Below, piece by piece: positions 51,545 through 60,440 of a DNA stretch of 64,000 nucleotides. The stretch lies in contig NZ_SLXQ01000003.1 in the NCBI RefSeq assembly GCF_004340875.1, positions 348,207 through 412,206 of the forward strand, given 5' to 3'. This DNA is from Tamaricihabitans halophyticus. Its GTDB lineage: Bacteria; Actinomycetota; Actinomycetes; Mycobacteriales; Pseudonocardiaceae. The stretch's first letter is position 1. Each line of letters starts with the position of its first letter. The position numbers were made by a program, and so were the translations under genes. The notes under the pieces were generated by a model. It made no database searches, was not told where the DNA came from, and saw only the letters and a list, made by a program, of their open reading frames with translations.

Positions 51545-54328
51545 TTAACCGCAACCACTTTCCGTGGCGTTCACAGTGGACAGATCTTCGGGAAGTTCTT
51601 CGCTGGCATTCGGATCCGCGACCTGACCGCTGAACTCCGGCCCGAGGACAAGCACGAGTTCCTTACCAAGACTCGGATCCTCGACCAGATGCGCACCGGG
51701 CACCGAGGAAGCCAACCGGTGCGCGGCCGCGAGCTGATCCGGCGCGTGCCTGATCAACGTGCGGTCCACATCGCCATCCGCGTTCGCCGTGCCGGTGATC
51801 TGAAAGCCCTGTTCGGCCAGCGCATCCGCGGTCCTGCTGGCCAAGCCCTCGGTTGGGTTGCCGCCGTTGAGTACTTCGACCCGCAGCGTCTTGGGGTCGA
51901 TCTTGCGAGCGTCGTCCTGTGGCTGTTGGGCCCTCGGCTCCGCGACGGACTGCGGGTTGGTCGCGCCCTGCACGCTCTCCGGTGCCGCGCTCGCGTCCGG
52001 TTGTTGCTGCTGCTCCCCGGGCAGTGGTGTGTTGTCGATGATCGCGTCGAACAACGCATGGGTGTCGTCATCCCGGAGTACCTCGTTGCCGGCATCATTG
52101 GCTTCGCCAATGGTCGGCACGGTCACGAAGGTGACGCGGCCAGCCTCCAACCCCTGCAGCGATTGTCCGAGGGTCAGCAGCTGATCCACATCGATGTTCT
52201 CGCCGTAGGTCGCGCGGGAAAACGCCTCGACGAAACCGGTCAGCTTGCCAGGATCGAGCAGTACCTGACTGGACATGGCCTGCCTGAGCAGCGCGGACAG
52301 GAACAGCTGCTGGCGGTTGATCCGCCCGTAGTCCGAGGTCGGGTCGTTTTCCACATGCCGCGCGCGCACGAAGTTCAGCGCGGTGTCGCCGTTGATCCGG
52401 GTAACACCCGCGTTCGGCAGCACCGTGCCAAGTACCTCGTCCTCGACTGGTTCCTCGGAGCAGATCTCCACGCCACCCATCGCGTCGACCATGCCCTTGA
52501 AGCCGTTGAAATCGACGCCGACGAAATGGTTGATCTTCAGCCCGGAAATCTCCTGCACGAGCTTGGTGACGCAGCGCGGACCGCCGACCGCGTAAGCGGT
52601 GTTCAACTTGACCGCATCGGCGCGCGGGACAGCTTGATCGCCGTATTCGCCGCTCTTCGAATCCCACTGTTCGCAGTCCGGGCGCTGTACCTCGAGATCC
52701 CGCGGGAACGAGACCACGACGACACGTTCCCGGTTGGCAGGTACGTGCGCGATCATCACGGTGTCCGAACGGGCCCCGCCGATCGAGTCCTCATCGCCGA
52801 CGTTCTCCTCCTGCGCCGCGCCCGCGCGGGTGTCCGAACCGACCAGCAGGAAGTTCTCGTCACCGGTCTGGCCGGCGGCGTTGCGGATCGCGTCGGAATC
52901 CTCATCCAGCGCGGCGACCCAGTTGAACTGGCCGTTTACCCACGCCTTCACGCCCCAAGCCGTACCGGTGGCGAGGAAGACCAGGATGGCGGCCACCATG
53001 GTGGTGATCCGGGTGGCTTTGGCCGACCTGAGCCGCTTCCGGGCCTTCTTCTCCTGAAGCCGGGTCAGCTGTTCGGCGTCCTCAGCATCTTCCGCGGGCG
53101 CCTCACCGGTCGGCTCGTCTTCGGCTGGCTCGCTGGCCAGTGCGGTCTCATCGGCATCGCTTGTGGCTGGCTCTGGGCTGACCGGTTCGGCGAGCTGGGT
53201 GGGCAGGTCTAGCTGTCTGGCGGGCTTGTGCAGGCTCGTTGGTTGCTCGGCAGCCGCGCCGGGAAGCTGGCTTGCCGCGCTTGGCGTGTACCGGGTCAGG
53301 CCAGCGCAGCCACCGTCAGCCTCCGACTCGTCTTTATTGGCCGATTTGTCCTGTTTGGACCACGGTGTCCACCGCTCTTTGCGGCGTTGTTCGAGTTCGG
53401 CTGCCTCTTCGTGTGCGGCGGAGAACCGGGCGAGTGTTTCGTCGACTTTGCGTCGTTGCTTGGTGAGCTCGCCAACCGGCTCCAGTTCGGAGGTCATCCG
53501 CAGCGGGTCGTCTTCCGGCGGTTTACTCGGCTCCGGCTGGGGCGCATCCTTTGTGGCGCTGTCCGGCGGCGTGCTTGGCGGGGCACCGGAAGCGCGTTCG
53601 GCCGCCGGCCTACCGACGAAAACCGGTGGCACGTCGAGATTGCTCGCGCGGCCGTACCGGCCCTGTGGGCGTGCGGCATCCCGTTCGGCATTCGGCTGAC
53701 CAGCGGCAGGGTGTGGGCTCGGTGGCTGGCCTTCCCGTGGGCGCTGTGCCGGTTGTTCCGGTGCTGCTCCGCCGGGTCGGCGGTCGGGCTTACGTGGTGG
53801 CGCCGGCAGCGGTTGCGAGTGCTGCGGCCATTCGTGAGCAGCGCCGTTCGTCGGAGCCCGACTGGCCGGCGGCGTGTTCGGTCGGCCGCGCGCTGGCGCG
53901 GGTGGCTGCGGCTGCTGCGCGGGTGGTTGCGCTGGTGGCCGCGGTGGCTGCGCCGGCGGCGGCTCAGTTGCCGGCTTCGCGGGCGGTGGCTGCTGGCGTG
54001 GCTGCCTGGAGGGACCGGGAGCCGGGGGGCGGGGTTTGGCCGGTGGGGGACCGGTGGGGCGGGGAGCGCTCTGGTTGTCCTGGGGTGTGATCCAGGGATT
54101 GGCGGGTTCCTGGGCGGCTGGCTCCGGGGATGGGGGTTCGGGGGGCCCGGGGCTGTGCCTGGCGAGTAACTCGGAAACGCTCAGTCCGCCGTGGGTGTCC
54201 AGTGACCGTCGTCTTCGCCGCTGTCGTTCCGGCGTCGCATGCCGACCGGCCGACGAGGATTGGCCACCGGTGGCCGATTGCTGAGCATCGTGGGATCCGG
54301 TGCCGTCGTCGTGGCGTTCGTCGGGCAC
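51545..54328 (-). CDS. LytR-CpsA-Psr (LCP) cell-wall ligase with long Pro-rich cytoplasmic tail
   Basis: 927 residues from a GTG with GGAGGGAGG before it. Residues 1 to about 435 are Pro/Gln/Ala-rich and disordered, with no fold visible. A membrane helix follows at about 440-460. The LCP domain (about 490-700) has FLLVGSDTRAG, DTVMIAHVP, VVSFPRDLEV and RINGDTALNFVRARH, the Arg and Asp sites for lipid pyrophosphate. A LytR_C domain follows (about 790-900, LRVEVLNGGNPTEGLA). It attaches glycopolymers such as arabinogalactan or teichuronic acid to peptidoglycan. The tail is much longer than in most LCP proteins, and phosphorylation by Ser/Thr kinases is possible. Confidence 0.93.
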   Translation of the reverse strand: MPDERHDDGTGSHDAQQSATGGQSSSAGRHATPERQRRRRRSLDTHGGLSVSELLARHSPGPPEPPSPEPAAQEPANPWITPQDNQSAPRPTGPPPAKPRPPAPGPSRQPRQQPPPAKPATEPPPAQPPRPPAQPPAQQPQPPAPARGRPNTPPASRAPTNGAAHEWPQHSQPLPAPPRKPDRRPGGAAPEQPAQRPREGQPPSPHPAAGQPNAERDAARPQGRYGRASNLDVPPVFVGRPAAERASGAPPSTPPDSATKDAPQPEPSKPPEDDPLRMTSELEPVGELTKQRRKVDETLARFSAAHEEAAELEQRRKERWTPWSKQDKSANKDESEADGGCAGLTRYTPSAASQLPGAAAEQPTSLHKPARQLDLPTQLAEPVSPEPATSDADETALASEPAEDEPTGEAPAEDAEDAEQLTRLQEKKARKRLRSAKATRITTMVAAILVFLATGTAWGVKAWVNGQFNWVAALDEDSDAIRNAAGQTGDENFLLVGSDTRAGAAQEENVGDEDSIGGARSDTVMIAHVPANRERVVVVSFPRDLEVQRPDCEQWDSKSGEYGDQAVPRADAVKLNTAYAVGGPRCVTKLVQEISGLKINHFVGVDFNGFKGMVDAMGGVEICSEEPVEDEVLGTVLPNAGVTRINGDTALNFVRARHVENDPTSDYGRINRQQLFLSALLRQAMSSQVLLDPGKLTGFVEAFSRATYGENIDVDQLLTLGQSLQGLEAGRVTFVTVPTIGEANDAGNEVLRDDDTHALFDAIIDNTPLPGEQQQQPDASAAPESVQGATNPQSVAEPRAQQPQDDARKIDPKTLRVEVLNGGNPTEGLASRTADALAEQGFQITGTANADGDVDRTLIRHAPDQLAAAHRLASSVPGAHLVEDPSLGKELVLVLGPEFSGQVADPNASEELPEDLSTVNATESGCG

Positions 54329-54600
54329 CAGGCCTCCCTCCTAGTCCTGCTTGAATCCGTACTGCCGAGCTTGCGCACGGCAGCCGTCAACGCACCGCAG
54401 ATAGGACGCGTGACACCGCAACAGGTTGTTTCGACTCTGTGTGCGCGGGTGCTCACGTGATAGTACGGCCAAGCCGGGACTCTGACGATGCCTACCCGTA
54501 ATCTTTTTACGGTCTGTGCAAAACGTCTATACCCGACTCGCCCATTCAGGTGGCCTGAGGTTATCCGGGCTGGGCCCGGAGCCAGCAACGTTACCGTCGC
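54329..54600. other. Intergenic stretch upstream of the LCP gene
   Basis: No gene is seen. CCGTAA (54498-54503) and TTACGG (54509-54514) make a short hairpin after the GGDEF gene on the minus strand, with AAAAAG in the loop. The LCP promoter should lie nearer 54340-54460, but no clear -10/-35 pair was found. Confidence 0.4.
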
Positions 54601-55494
54601 TTACATGGCGAGCTGTGACGGGTCGAGTCGTCGGTTGTCCGCGTCCCCGGCCAGTCGCACCGTTCCCCCTTCGCAATAGGCAACCGCGTTCCGGCCAGCG
54701 CGTTTGGCCGCGTACAACAGATCATCAGCGCGCAGTAGCTGGCGCTCGGCAGGGGTCATCGCTGGGCTGTGCGTGTCGTCTGGGGGCGGAGGCGGCGGGC
54801 TCGACTCGGCCAAACCGATGCTTACGGTTACCCGGAGATTGGCCACAATGGTGTGCCAGGGGAATTCGGCGACCCGCGCCCGCGCCGCCTCGGCGATCCG
54901 CAAGGCCGCGGCATCGTCCAGGCCGGGTAGTACCAGCACGAACTCCTCGCCGCCGTAGCGCGCGCAGAACGCGTCGTCCGGCAGATCGACCCGCAGTAGC
55001 TTGGCTACGCGCTTCAGTACCCGGTCGCCGGTCAGGTGGCCGTAATCGTCATTGACCTGTTTGAACCAGTCGAGATCAACCAGCGCGACCGACAGTCCAT
55101 CGCTGCCGATGTTCTGCTCGGTGAGCAGGCTGACCAGGCGCTGATCCAGGTAGCGGCGGTTGTAGCTGTCGGTAAGGCTGTCCCGGATACTCTGCTCGCA
55201 CGCCTCGGCGTGCTCTCTGCGTAGCTGGTCGACTTCGCGCCGGAATTGCTCGGGCACTTCGGGGGCCTCGCGGTCCCGTTGTAGTAGATCGAGCGCGGAG
55301 CGGAGGTGCGCGTACGCTTCGCGCCACTGCTGCCGGGCGGCAAGGAGACCGGCGATCGACTCGTGCAACCGGATCAGATCCTGATTGGCGCGGTCTTGCC
55401 TGGCCAGTTCGGCATCGGGCGAGGCCTCGGAGCCGTCGGTACCGGCGCGGACGCGCGCGTCGATGGTCCGGAGTTCACGTCTGGCCACCGGCAC
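54601..55494 (-). CDS. Diguanylate cyclase (GGDEF)
   Basis: 297 residues from a GTG at 55492-55494, with a near-perfect AAGGAGG eight bases before it. An upstream in-frame GTG at 55503 lies inside that Shine-Dalgarno. The N-terminal half is a helical/coiled-coil region (about 25-115) that resembles tetratricopeptide-like sensor segments. The GGDEF domain (about 120-285) has SLTDSYNRRYLDQRL, VALVDLDWFKQVNDDYGH and an intact ARYGGEEF. The RxxD inhibitory site is not visible at its usual place. It should make c-di-GMP; with the PAS-GGDEF-EAL gene and the RsiG-like protein it is the third c-di-GMP gene of the window. Confidence 0.92.
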   Translation of the reverse strand: MPVARRELRTIDARVRAGTDGSEASPDAELARQDRANQDLIRLHESIAGLLAARQQWREAYAHLRSALDLLQRDREAPEVPEQFRREVDQLRREHAEACEQSIRDSLTDSYNRRYLDQRLVSLLTEQNIGSDGLSVALVDLDWFKQVNDDYGHLTGDRVLKRVAKLLRVDLPDDAFCARYGGEEFVLVLPGLDDAAALRIAEAARARVAEFPWHTIVANLRVTVSIGLAESSPPPPPPDDTHSPAMTPAERQLLRADDLLYAAKRAGRNAVAYCEGGTVRLAGDADNRRLDPSQLAM

Positions 55495-55675
55495 GGCAAT
55501 CACCTCCTTATTTCCGTGTGTCGTCCGGAATGAAGGAGTTCTTGAGAGGAAGGGACGCGTGAGCGAAGTTTTTCCCTCTACTGGTGGATGAGACCGGGAT
55601 GGTTACCGGTGTCCTGCATCACATTTGACCCCGGATGGCCCTATCCGAGACCCACTCGCGGTAAGAGCCCGGCAG

Positions 55676-56119
55676 CTAGTTTGCCTGGCACGGCGCGAAA
55701 CCGTAGACCTCGTCGTCAAGTAGGACGACTCGATTTGTGCCGATCTGCTCGCCGATCCCCGCGCCGTTTTTTCGGATGGTCAGCGAAACGGCGATGGCGT
55801 AGACGGTGCCACGCGGTGGTTTTCCTCCTTCGGGGGCCCACTTCGGGTCGCCCCGTAGGGTCGACATCGCCGGATAGGCATCGAGGGTTAACCCGGCGAG
55901 GTTACAGATCCGATCGGCGTAGTCGGGGTGCTGCGTTCGGTCCAGAAAAGCCGACTGTGCTTGCGGTCCGCGCTTTCCGGCGGCATTGAGCTGGTCGAAG
56001 TAGTCGCGGATCGCGGTCATGTCCGCGCTGCCGAATGGCGCAGCGGTGCCGGAAACCTGGCTCGTGCAGCTCACGGCGAATACCGCGAGTGCGGCGAGGG
56101 TCGCAGCGAGTGCACGCAT
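55676..56119 (-). CDS. Small secreted lipoprotein, function unknown
   Basis: 147 residues from the ATG at 56117-56119. The signal peptide MRALAATLAALAVFAVSC ends in a VSC lipobox (Cys 18). The mature part has two further Cys pairs at most (ICNLAG and FAPCQAN), which could form one disulfide, and segments such as DRTQHPDYADRICNLAGL and VYAIAVSLTIRKNG. I do not recognise the family. It stands between the GGDEF gene and the metal-uptake operon, and the 55495-55675 gap shows nothing beyond a possible GGDEF promoter. Confidence 0.7.
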   Translation of the reverse strand: MRALAATLAALAVFAVSCTSQVSGTAAPFGSADMTAIRDYFDQLNAAGKRGPQAQSAFLDRTQHPDYADRICNLAGLTLDAYPAMSTLRGDPKWAPEGGKPPRGTVYAIAVSLTIRKNGAGIGEQIGTNRVVLLDDEVYGFAPCQAN

Positions 56120-56278
56120 CCGTCTACGGTATCGGGCCGGTGCACTCCTTGGCATGCCCTTGGGTGTGTGGCGTCCACATCAGACCACGGAGATTCGCAC
56201 GGATGTGCATATCTCCCTTTTGCATAGTCCACAAGCGACTCTTTGGGCTTCGCTGGCCTTTCCCGTTTTGGGATGAAG

Positions 56279-56306
56279 TTGACAATCGTTTCCATTTTCA
56301 TAACCT
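56279..56306 (+). promoter_or_regulatory. Promoter overlapped by a repressor-type palindrome
   Basis: TTGACA (56279-56284) and TAACCT (56301-56306) are 16 bases apart. The spacer and -35 box hold TGACAATCG (56280-56288) and CCATTTTCA (56292-56300), an inverted repeat with 7 of 9 bases matched. The AT-rich TGA-AAT form resembles Zur/Fur-class sites, though the half-site spacing differs from the usual Zur 7-1-7 layout. It would repress the import operon when metal is plentiful. Confidence 0.55.
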
Positions 56307-56385
56307 AGATACGTCGCTTGCACGTTATGTAGTGGCGCGCCTCACTCCACGGGGTAGCCACAACCTGATCAGGGGAGGGCAACCC

Positions 56386-57444
56386 GTGGCAGTCGCCGCG
56401 CCGGAACGTCTTCGCGGTACCCCAGTCCTTGCCCTGCTGCTCCTCATCGGCGCGCTGCTGATCTCGGTGGTGCTGGCCATCGCGCTCGGTCCAACCGTGA
56501 TCCCGCTCGGGGACACCCTGCGGTATCTGCACGCGGCGCTGACGGGCGGCAGCATCGACCCGGCGGATGTCACCGGCTACTCGATCATCTGGCAGGTGCG
56601 CACGCCGCGGGTCTTGCTCGCGGTCGTCGTGGGCGCGGGGCTGGCCGCGATCGGCGTCGCGGTACAGGCGATGGTGCGCAACGCCCTGGCTGATCCGTTC
56701 ATCCTGGGCGTTTCCTCTGGCGCGTCGGTCGGCGCGACCACGGTCGTCGCTTTCGGCACCTTCGCGGTTTTCGGCGTGTACGCGCTGTCGGTTGCCGCGT
56801 TTCTCGGTGCACTCGGCGCCTGCGTGCTCGTCTACCTCGCCGCACGAACCAGGGCGGGCCTGAGCCCGCTGCGGCTGGTGCTGGTCGGAGTGGCGCTTGC
56901 CTACGGGTTTCAGGCGATCATGAGTGTGCTGGTTTTCCTGTCCCCGCAGGGCGACGCGGCCCGTACGGTGCTGTTCTGGTTGCTCGGCAGCCTCGGTTCG
57001 GCGACCTGGGGGTCACTGCCGATCGCCACGATCGCGGTGCTGGTCGGAGTGCTGCTGTTGCTGCGCAAATCCCGGCAGCTGGATGTGCTCGCACTCGGCG
57101 ATGAGACCGCGGCCAGCCTCGGCGTGCCAGCGACCGCGGTGCGCCGGCAGCTTTTCGGGCTAACCGCCCTGGTGACCGGGGCACTTGTCGCGGTGAGCGG
57201 CGCGATCGGCTTTGTTGGGCTGGTCATGCCGCATCTGGTCCGGCTACTGGTTGGCGCGAGCCACCGCAGGGTGTTGCTGATCGCGCCGCTCGCCGGCGCG
57301 CTGTTCCTGGTCTGGGTGGACCTGCTCGCGCGCACGCTGGTGCCACCACGAGAGCTGCCGCTCGGGGTGATCACCGCGCTGATCGGAGTTCCGGTGTTCG
57401 TCTTGCTGCTGCGGCGGCGCGGTTACCTGTTTGGCGGTCGCTGA
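56386..57444 (+). CDS. FecCD-type ABC permease (metal, siderophore or corrinoid import)
   Basis: 352 residues from the GTG at 56386, with GGGGAGGG upstream. There are about 10 helices. The FecCD pattern includes RTPRVLLAVVVGAGLAAIGVAVQAMVRNALADP and LGVSSGASVGATTV, and LLGSLGSATWGSL with TALVTGALVAVSGAIGFVGLVMPHLVRL near the end. One permease gene implies a homodimeric channel. It is the first gene of an operon of four tightly overlapping genes plus a methyltransferase. Confidence 0.93.
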   Translation: MAVAAPERLRGTPVLALLLLIGALLISVVLAIALGPTVIPLGDTLRYLHAALTGGSIDPADVTGYSIIWQVRTPRVLLAVVVGAGLAAIGVAVQAMVRNALADPFILGVSSGASVGATTVVAFGTFAVFGVYALSVAAFLGALGACVLVYLAARTRAGLSPLRLVLVGVALAYGFQAIMSVLVFLSPQGDAARTVLFWLLGSLGSATWGSLPIATIAVLVGVLLLLRKSRQLDVLALGDETAASLGVPATAVRRQLFGLTALVTGALVAVSGAIGFVGLVMPHLVRLLVGASHRRVLLIAPLAGALFLVWVDLLARTLVPPRELPLGVITALIGVPVFVLLLRRRGYLFGGR

Positions 57445-58229
57445 TGCGCGTGCGTTGGGACGGGGTCGGGGTGCGCGTGGGGGACGCGACGCTGCTCGCG
57501 GAACTCGATCTGGACGTGGCAAGCGGCGAGATCCTTGGACTCGTCGGACCGAACGGCAGCGGCAAATCCACCGCATTGCGCTGCGTGTACCGGGCGCTGC
57601 GGCCGAGTACCGGGGTGGTCTGGCTGGACGATCTCGCGCTGCCGACCCAGTCGTTGCTGGACAGTGCCCGGTCGGTGGCCGCGCTGACCCAGGACAGCCA
57701 CGCCGAGCTGGACTTCACCGTGGCCGAAGTCGTCGCGCTTGGCAGAGCGCCACATCTGCGCGGTAATCAGGCACTCGGTGAGCGGGATCAGCAGCTGTGC
57801 GCACAGGCCATGCGGCGCACCGATGTCACACACCTCGCGCAGCGCAGCGTGCTGACCCTCTCCGGTGGCGAGCGTCAGCGAGTACTCATCGCCCGTGCCC
57901 TCGCGCAGGACCCCAAGGTGCTGGTACTCGATGAGCCAACCAACCATCTTGATCTGCGCCATCAGCTCGGTCTACTGCGTTTTCTGCGTGGCTGCGGGTT
58001 GACCGTGCTGATCGCGCTGCACGACCTGAACCTCGCCGCGGCGACCTGCGACCGCATCGCGGTACTCGCGCGCGGCCAGCTCGTCGCGCACGGCCAGCCG
58101 GTCGAGGTAGTGGACCCCGAACTGGTGCGCACCGTCTTCGGCACCAAGGCAGCGGTGGTCACCCACCCGGACTCGGGTGTGCCGCAGCTGCTCTACGACG
58201 TCACAGCCAACCCGGAAGGAACTTCGTGA
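57444..58229 (+). CDS. FecE-type ABC ATPase (metal or siderophore import)
   Basis: 261 residues starting one base inside the permease stop (TGATG). Walker A GPNGSGKSTALR, signature LSGGERQRVLIARALA, Walker B KVLVLDEPTNHLDLRHQ and H-loop IALHDLNLAAATCDR. It powers the FecCD permease. It overlaps the binding-protein gene by four bases. Confidence 0.95.
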   Translation: MRVRWDGVGVRVGDATLLAELDLDVASGEILGLVGPNGSGKSTALRCVYRALRPSTGVVWLDDLALPTQSLLDSARSVAALTQDSHAELDFTVAEVVALGRAPHLRGNQALGERDQQLCAQAMRRTDVTHLAQRSVLTLSGGERQRVLIARALAQDPKVLVLDEPTNHLDLRHQLGLLRFLRGCGLTVLIALHDLNLAAATCDRIAVLARGQLVAHGQPVEVVDPELVRTVFGTKAAVVTHPDSGVPQLLYDVTANPEGTS

Positions 58230-59209
58230 CCAGGAAAACGGTAATCCCCGCGGTATTGGCCAGCGGTTTGCTCCTTGCGTCCTGCGGGGCAGAGGTGCAC
58301 GACGAATCGGGCGCAGAGCAGACCGTGACGGTGCAGAACTGCGGCCGGGAGATCGAGTATCCGCAGCCGCAACGGGCGGTTGCCTACGATATGAGCGCGA
58401 CCGAGAAGGTGTTCGCCCTCGGCCTCGCCGACCGGCTGCGCGGCATCGTGCTGCCGAGTACCGCGGACGAACCAGCGATGCGCTCGCCGTACCGGGCGGA
58501 TTACGAGTCGGCGGACGTGCTCAGCACCGATGTGCTCAGCAGGGAAGTGGTCGTGGAAGCCAAGGCGGATTGGGTGCTCGCCGGCTGGAACTCAGGGTTC
58601 AGCGAGGAGCGGGGCATCACGCCCGCGCTGCTCGACCAGCTGGGCATCAAGAGCTACATGTTCACCGAAAGCTGTTTCAACTTCGGCGATCAGCCGGAAA
58701 CGGTGCCTCCGCTGGAAGCGCTGTACACCGATCTCCGCCAGATCGGCAAGATCTTTGGCGTCGAGCAGCGGGCCGAGCGACTGGTCACGGACCTGCAGCG
58801 GCGCGCGGCCGAACTGCGCAAGACGCGTCCAGCCGATCCGGCACAGGTATTCGTTTACGATTCGGGCACCGATCAGCCCTTCACCTCAGGGAATCAGACC
58901 GCGCCAGAGGAGATCATCTCGTTGGCCGGGGGCCGTAACATCTTTGCCGATCTTGCCGAACGCTGGACGACGGTCGGCTGGGAATCAGTGGTCTCGGCGA
59001 AACCGGAGGTGATCGCGGTGGTGGACTACGGCGATCAGCCGGTCGAGCAGAAGATCGAATTTCTGAAGTCCTACCCGGCACTCGCGGAGGTCCCCGCGGT
59101 GCGCAACGAACGGTTTTACGTGCTCGACTACGGACAGGCGGTCAGCGGGCCGCGCAATATCGAGGGTGCCGAACAGTTCGCGGAGTATCTGCGGTCGATC
59201 GGCCGATGA
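58226..59209 (+). CDS. FecB-type substrate-binding lipoprotein
   Basis: 327 residues from a GTG. The lipobox is LLASC (Cys about 20). The FecB/PhuT-like domain has VAYDMSATEKVFALGLADRL, VVEAKADWVLAGWNSGF, EIISLAGGRNIFADLAERWTTVGWESVV and RNIEGAEQFAEYL. The Cys pair (TVQNCGREI and TESCFNFGD) may bind or bridge. The ligand could be a metallophore complex, heme or corrinoid; the Zur/Fur-like site points to metal. It overlaps the MFS gene by four bases. Confidence 0.9.
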   Translation: MTRKTVIPAVLASGLLLASCGAEVHDESGAEQTVTVQNCGREIEYPQPQRAVAYDMSATEKVFALGLADRLRGIVLPSTADEPAMRSPYRADYESADVLSTDVLSREVVVEAKADWVLAGWNSGFSEERGITPALLDQLGIKSYMFTESCFNFGDQPETVPPLEALYTDLRQIGKIFGVEQRAERLVTDLQRRAAELRKTRPADPAQVFVYDSGTDQPFTSGNQTAPEEIISLAGGRNIFADLAERWTTVGWESVVSAKPEVIAVVDYGDQPVEQKIEFLKSYPALAEVPAVRNERFYVLDYGQAVSGPRNIEGAEQFAEYLRSIGR

Positions 59210-60429
59210 GCGATTCGACCGAGGCGGAGCGCGTTCCCAGCGATCCGCGGATGGTGGCCACGCTGTGGCCGGAATTGCTCGCGGCTGCCGTGAGCCTGGT
59301 GCCGTTCACCGTGTTCAGCACCTTCCTGGTGCCGATCGCGCGGGAGGCCGAGGTTGACGTGGCCGCGCTGGGCAGTCTGCGCGGGCTCGGCGGGCTGGCC
59401 GCGTTGGTGGTGGGCACCGCGCTGGCGCCGTTGCTGGACCGGGTGTCCAAGGAACTGAGTGCGGCGGCCGCCCTTGTGCTGCTCGGTCTGTCCAGTGTGG
59501 TCGGTGCGATCGGCGAGTTGTTCGCCATCGCCGCGTTCTGCCTGCTGATCGGGGCGGCGACGGCGGTGCTCGCGCCCGCGCTTTCCGCCGCTGCCGCCGA
59601 TCGGTATCCGGGCCCTGCCGCCGCGGGGAGGGCGGCGACCCTGGTGACGGCCGTGACGTCGATGACGGCGATGCTCGCCGGTCCGCTGGTTGCGCTGCCC
59701 GCGCTGGTGTGGGGCTGGCGCGGGGATCTGCTCGGTGTCGCGGTGCTCGCGCTGCCGCTCGCGGTGATCCTGTTCCGGCGGCGATCGGTGGATGCGGCCG
59801 GGCCGAGCGAGGAGCGGCTTGGCTACTTTGCCGCCTACCGCGCGCTGGCCGCGGTGCCGGGCGCGGTCGCCTTGTTGTTGATCGCGCTGTTGCGGACCGC
59901 GGCTTTCATGGGCTACCTGGCTTATCTCGCGGCGTTCTACGCGGAACGGTTCGAGCTGGGGCCCACGGTGTTCGCGTTTGTCTGGACGCTGTCCGGTGCA
60001 TCGTTCTTCGTCGGTAATCTGTTGATCGGGCGGCTGGTTAACGCGGCGGATGCGGCAAAACGGGCCGAGCGGGTGCTGGTTGGTGGTCTACTGGTGGCCG
60101 CGGTGGCGATGTTTGGCTTGTTCCTGGCGCCCGGGTTGCCGGTGGCGCTGATTGCCACGGTGGTGTTGGGACTGAGCCATGCCGCGGTGGCGGCCTGTGT
60201 GGTGTCGCTACTGGTGCGCCGCTGTGGCTCGATGCGCGGTTCGGCGTTGGCGATCAATGCGGCGGGGATGAGCTTCGGGGTATTCCTCGGTGCCGGCCTG
60301 GGTGGGCTCGGTCTGGGATTCGCTGGCTATCCGGGGATCGCCGTGGTGCTCGGCGGTCTTACCTGTTGTGCGCTGGTGCTTGCGTGGATCGTGCGCGCTG
60401 GGTCTGGCAAGCTGCCCGAAGCGGCGTAG
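59206..60429 (+). CDS. MFS transporter in the metal-uptake operon
   Basis: 407 residues, 12 helices, with the DHA-like early motif VDVAALGSLRGLGGLAALVVGTALAPLLDR. It is translationally linked to the binding-protein gene. In metallophore operons an MFS protein of this kind usually exports the chelator, or recycles it after import. Direction and substrate are inferred only. Confidence 0.87.
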   Translation: MSDSTEAERVPSDPRMVATLWPELLAAAVSLVPFTVFSTFLVPIAREAEVDVAALGSLRGLGGLAALVVGTALAPLLDRVSKELSAAAALVLLGLSSVVGAIGELFAIAAFCLLIGAATAVLAPALSAAAADRYPGPAAAGRAATLVTAVTSMTAMLAGPLVALPALVWGWRGDLLGVAVLALPLAVILFRRRSVDAAGPSEERLGYFAAYRALAAVPGAVALLLIALLRTAAFMGYLAYLAAFYAERFELGPTVFAFVWTLSGASFFVGNLLIGRLVNAADAAKRAERVLVGGLLVAAVAMFGLFLAPGLPVALIATVVLGLSHAAVAACVVSLLVRRCGSMRGSALAINAAGMSFGVFLGAGLGGLGLGFAGYPGIAVVLGGLTCCALVLAWIVRAGSGKLPEAA

Positions 60430-60440
60430 AGTTGGCTCGC

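Noticed and set aside
56280..56300. Canonical Zur box
   Set aside because: The half sites look right, but the spacing is not the standard 7-1-7 arrangement, so the site is reported only as a repressor-type palindrome.
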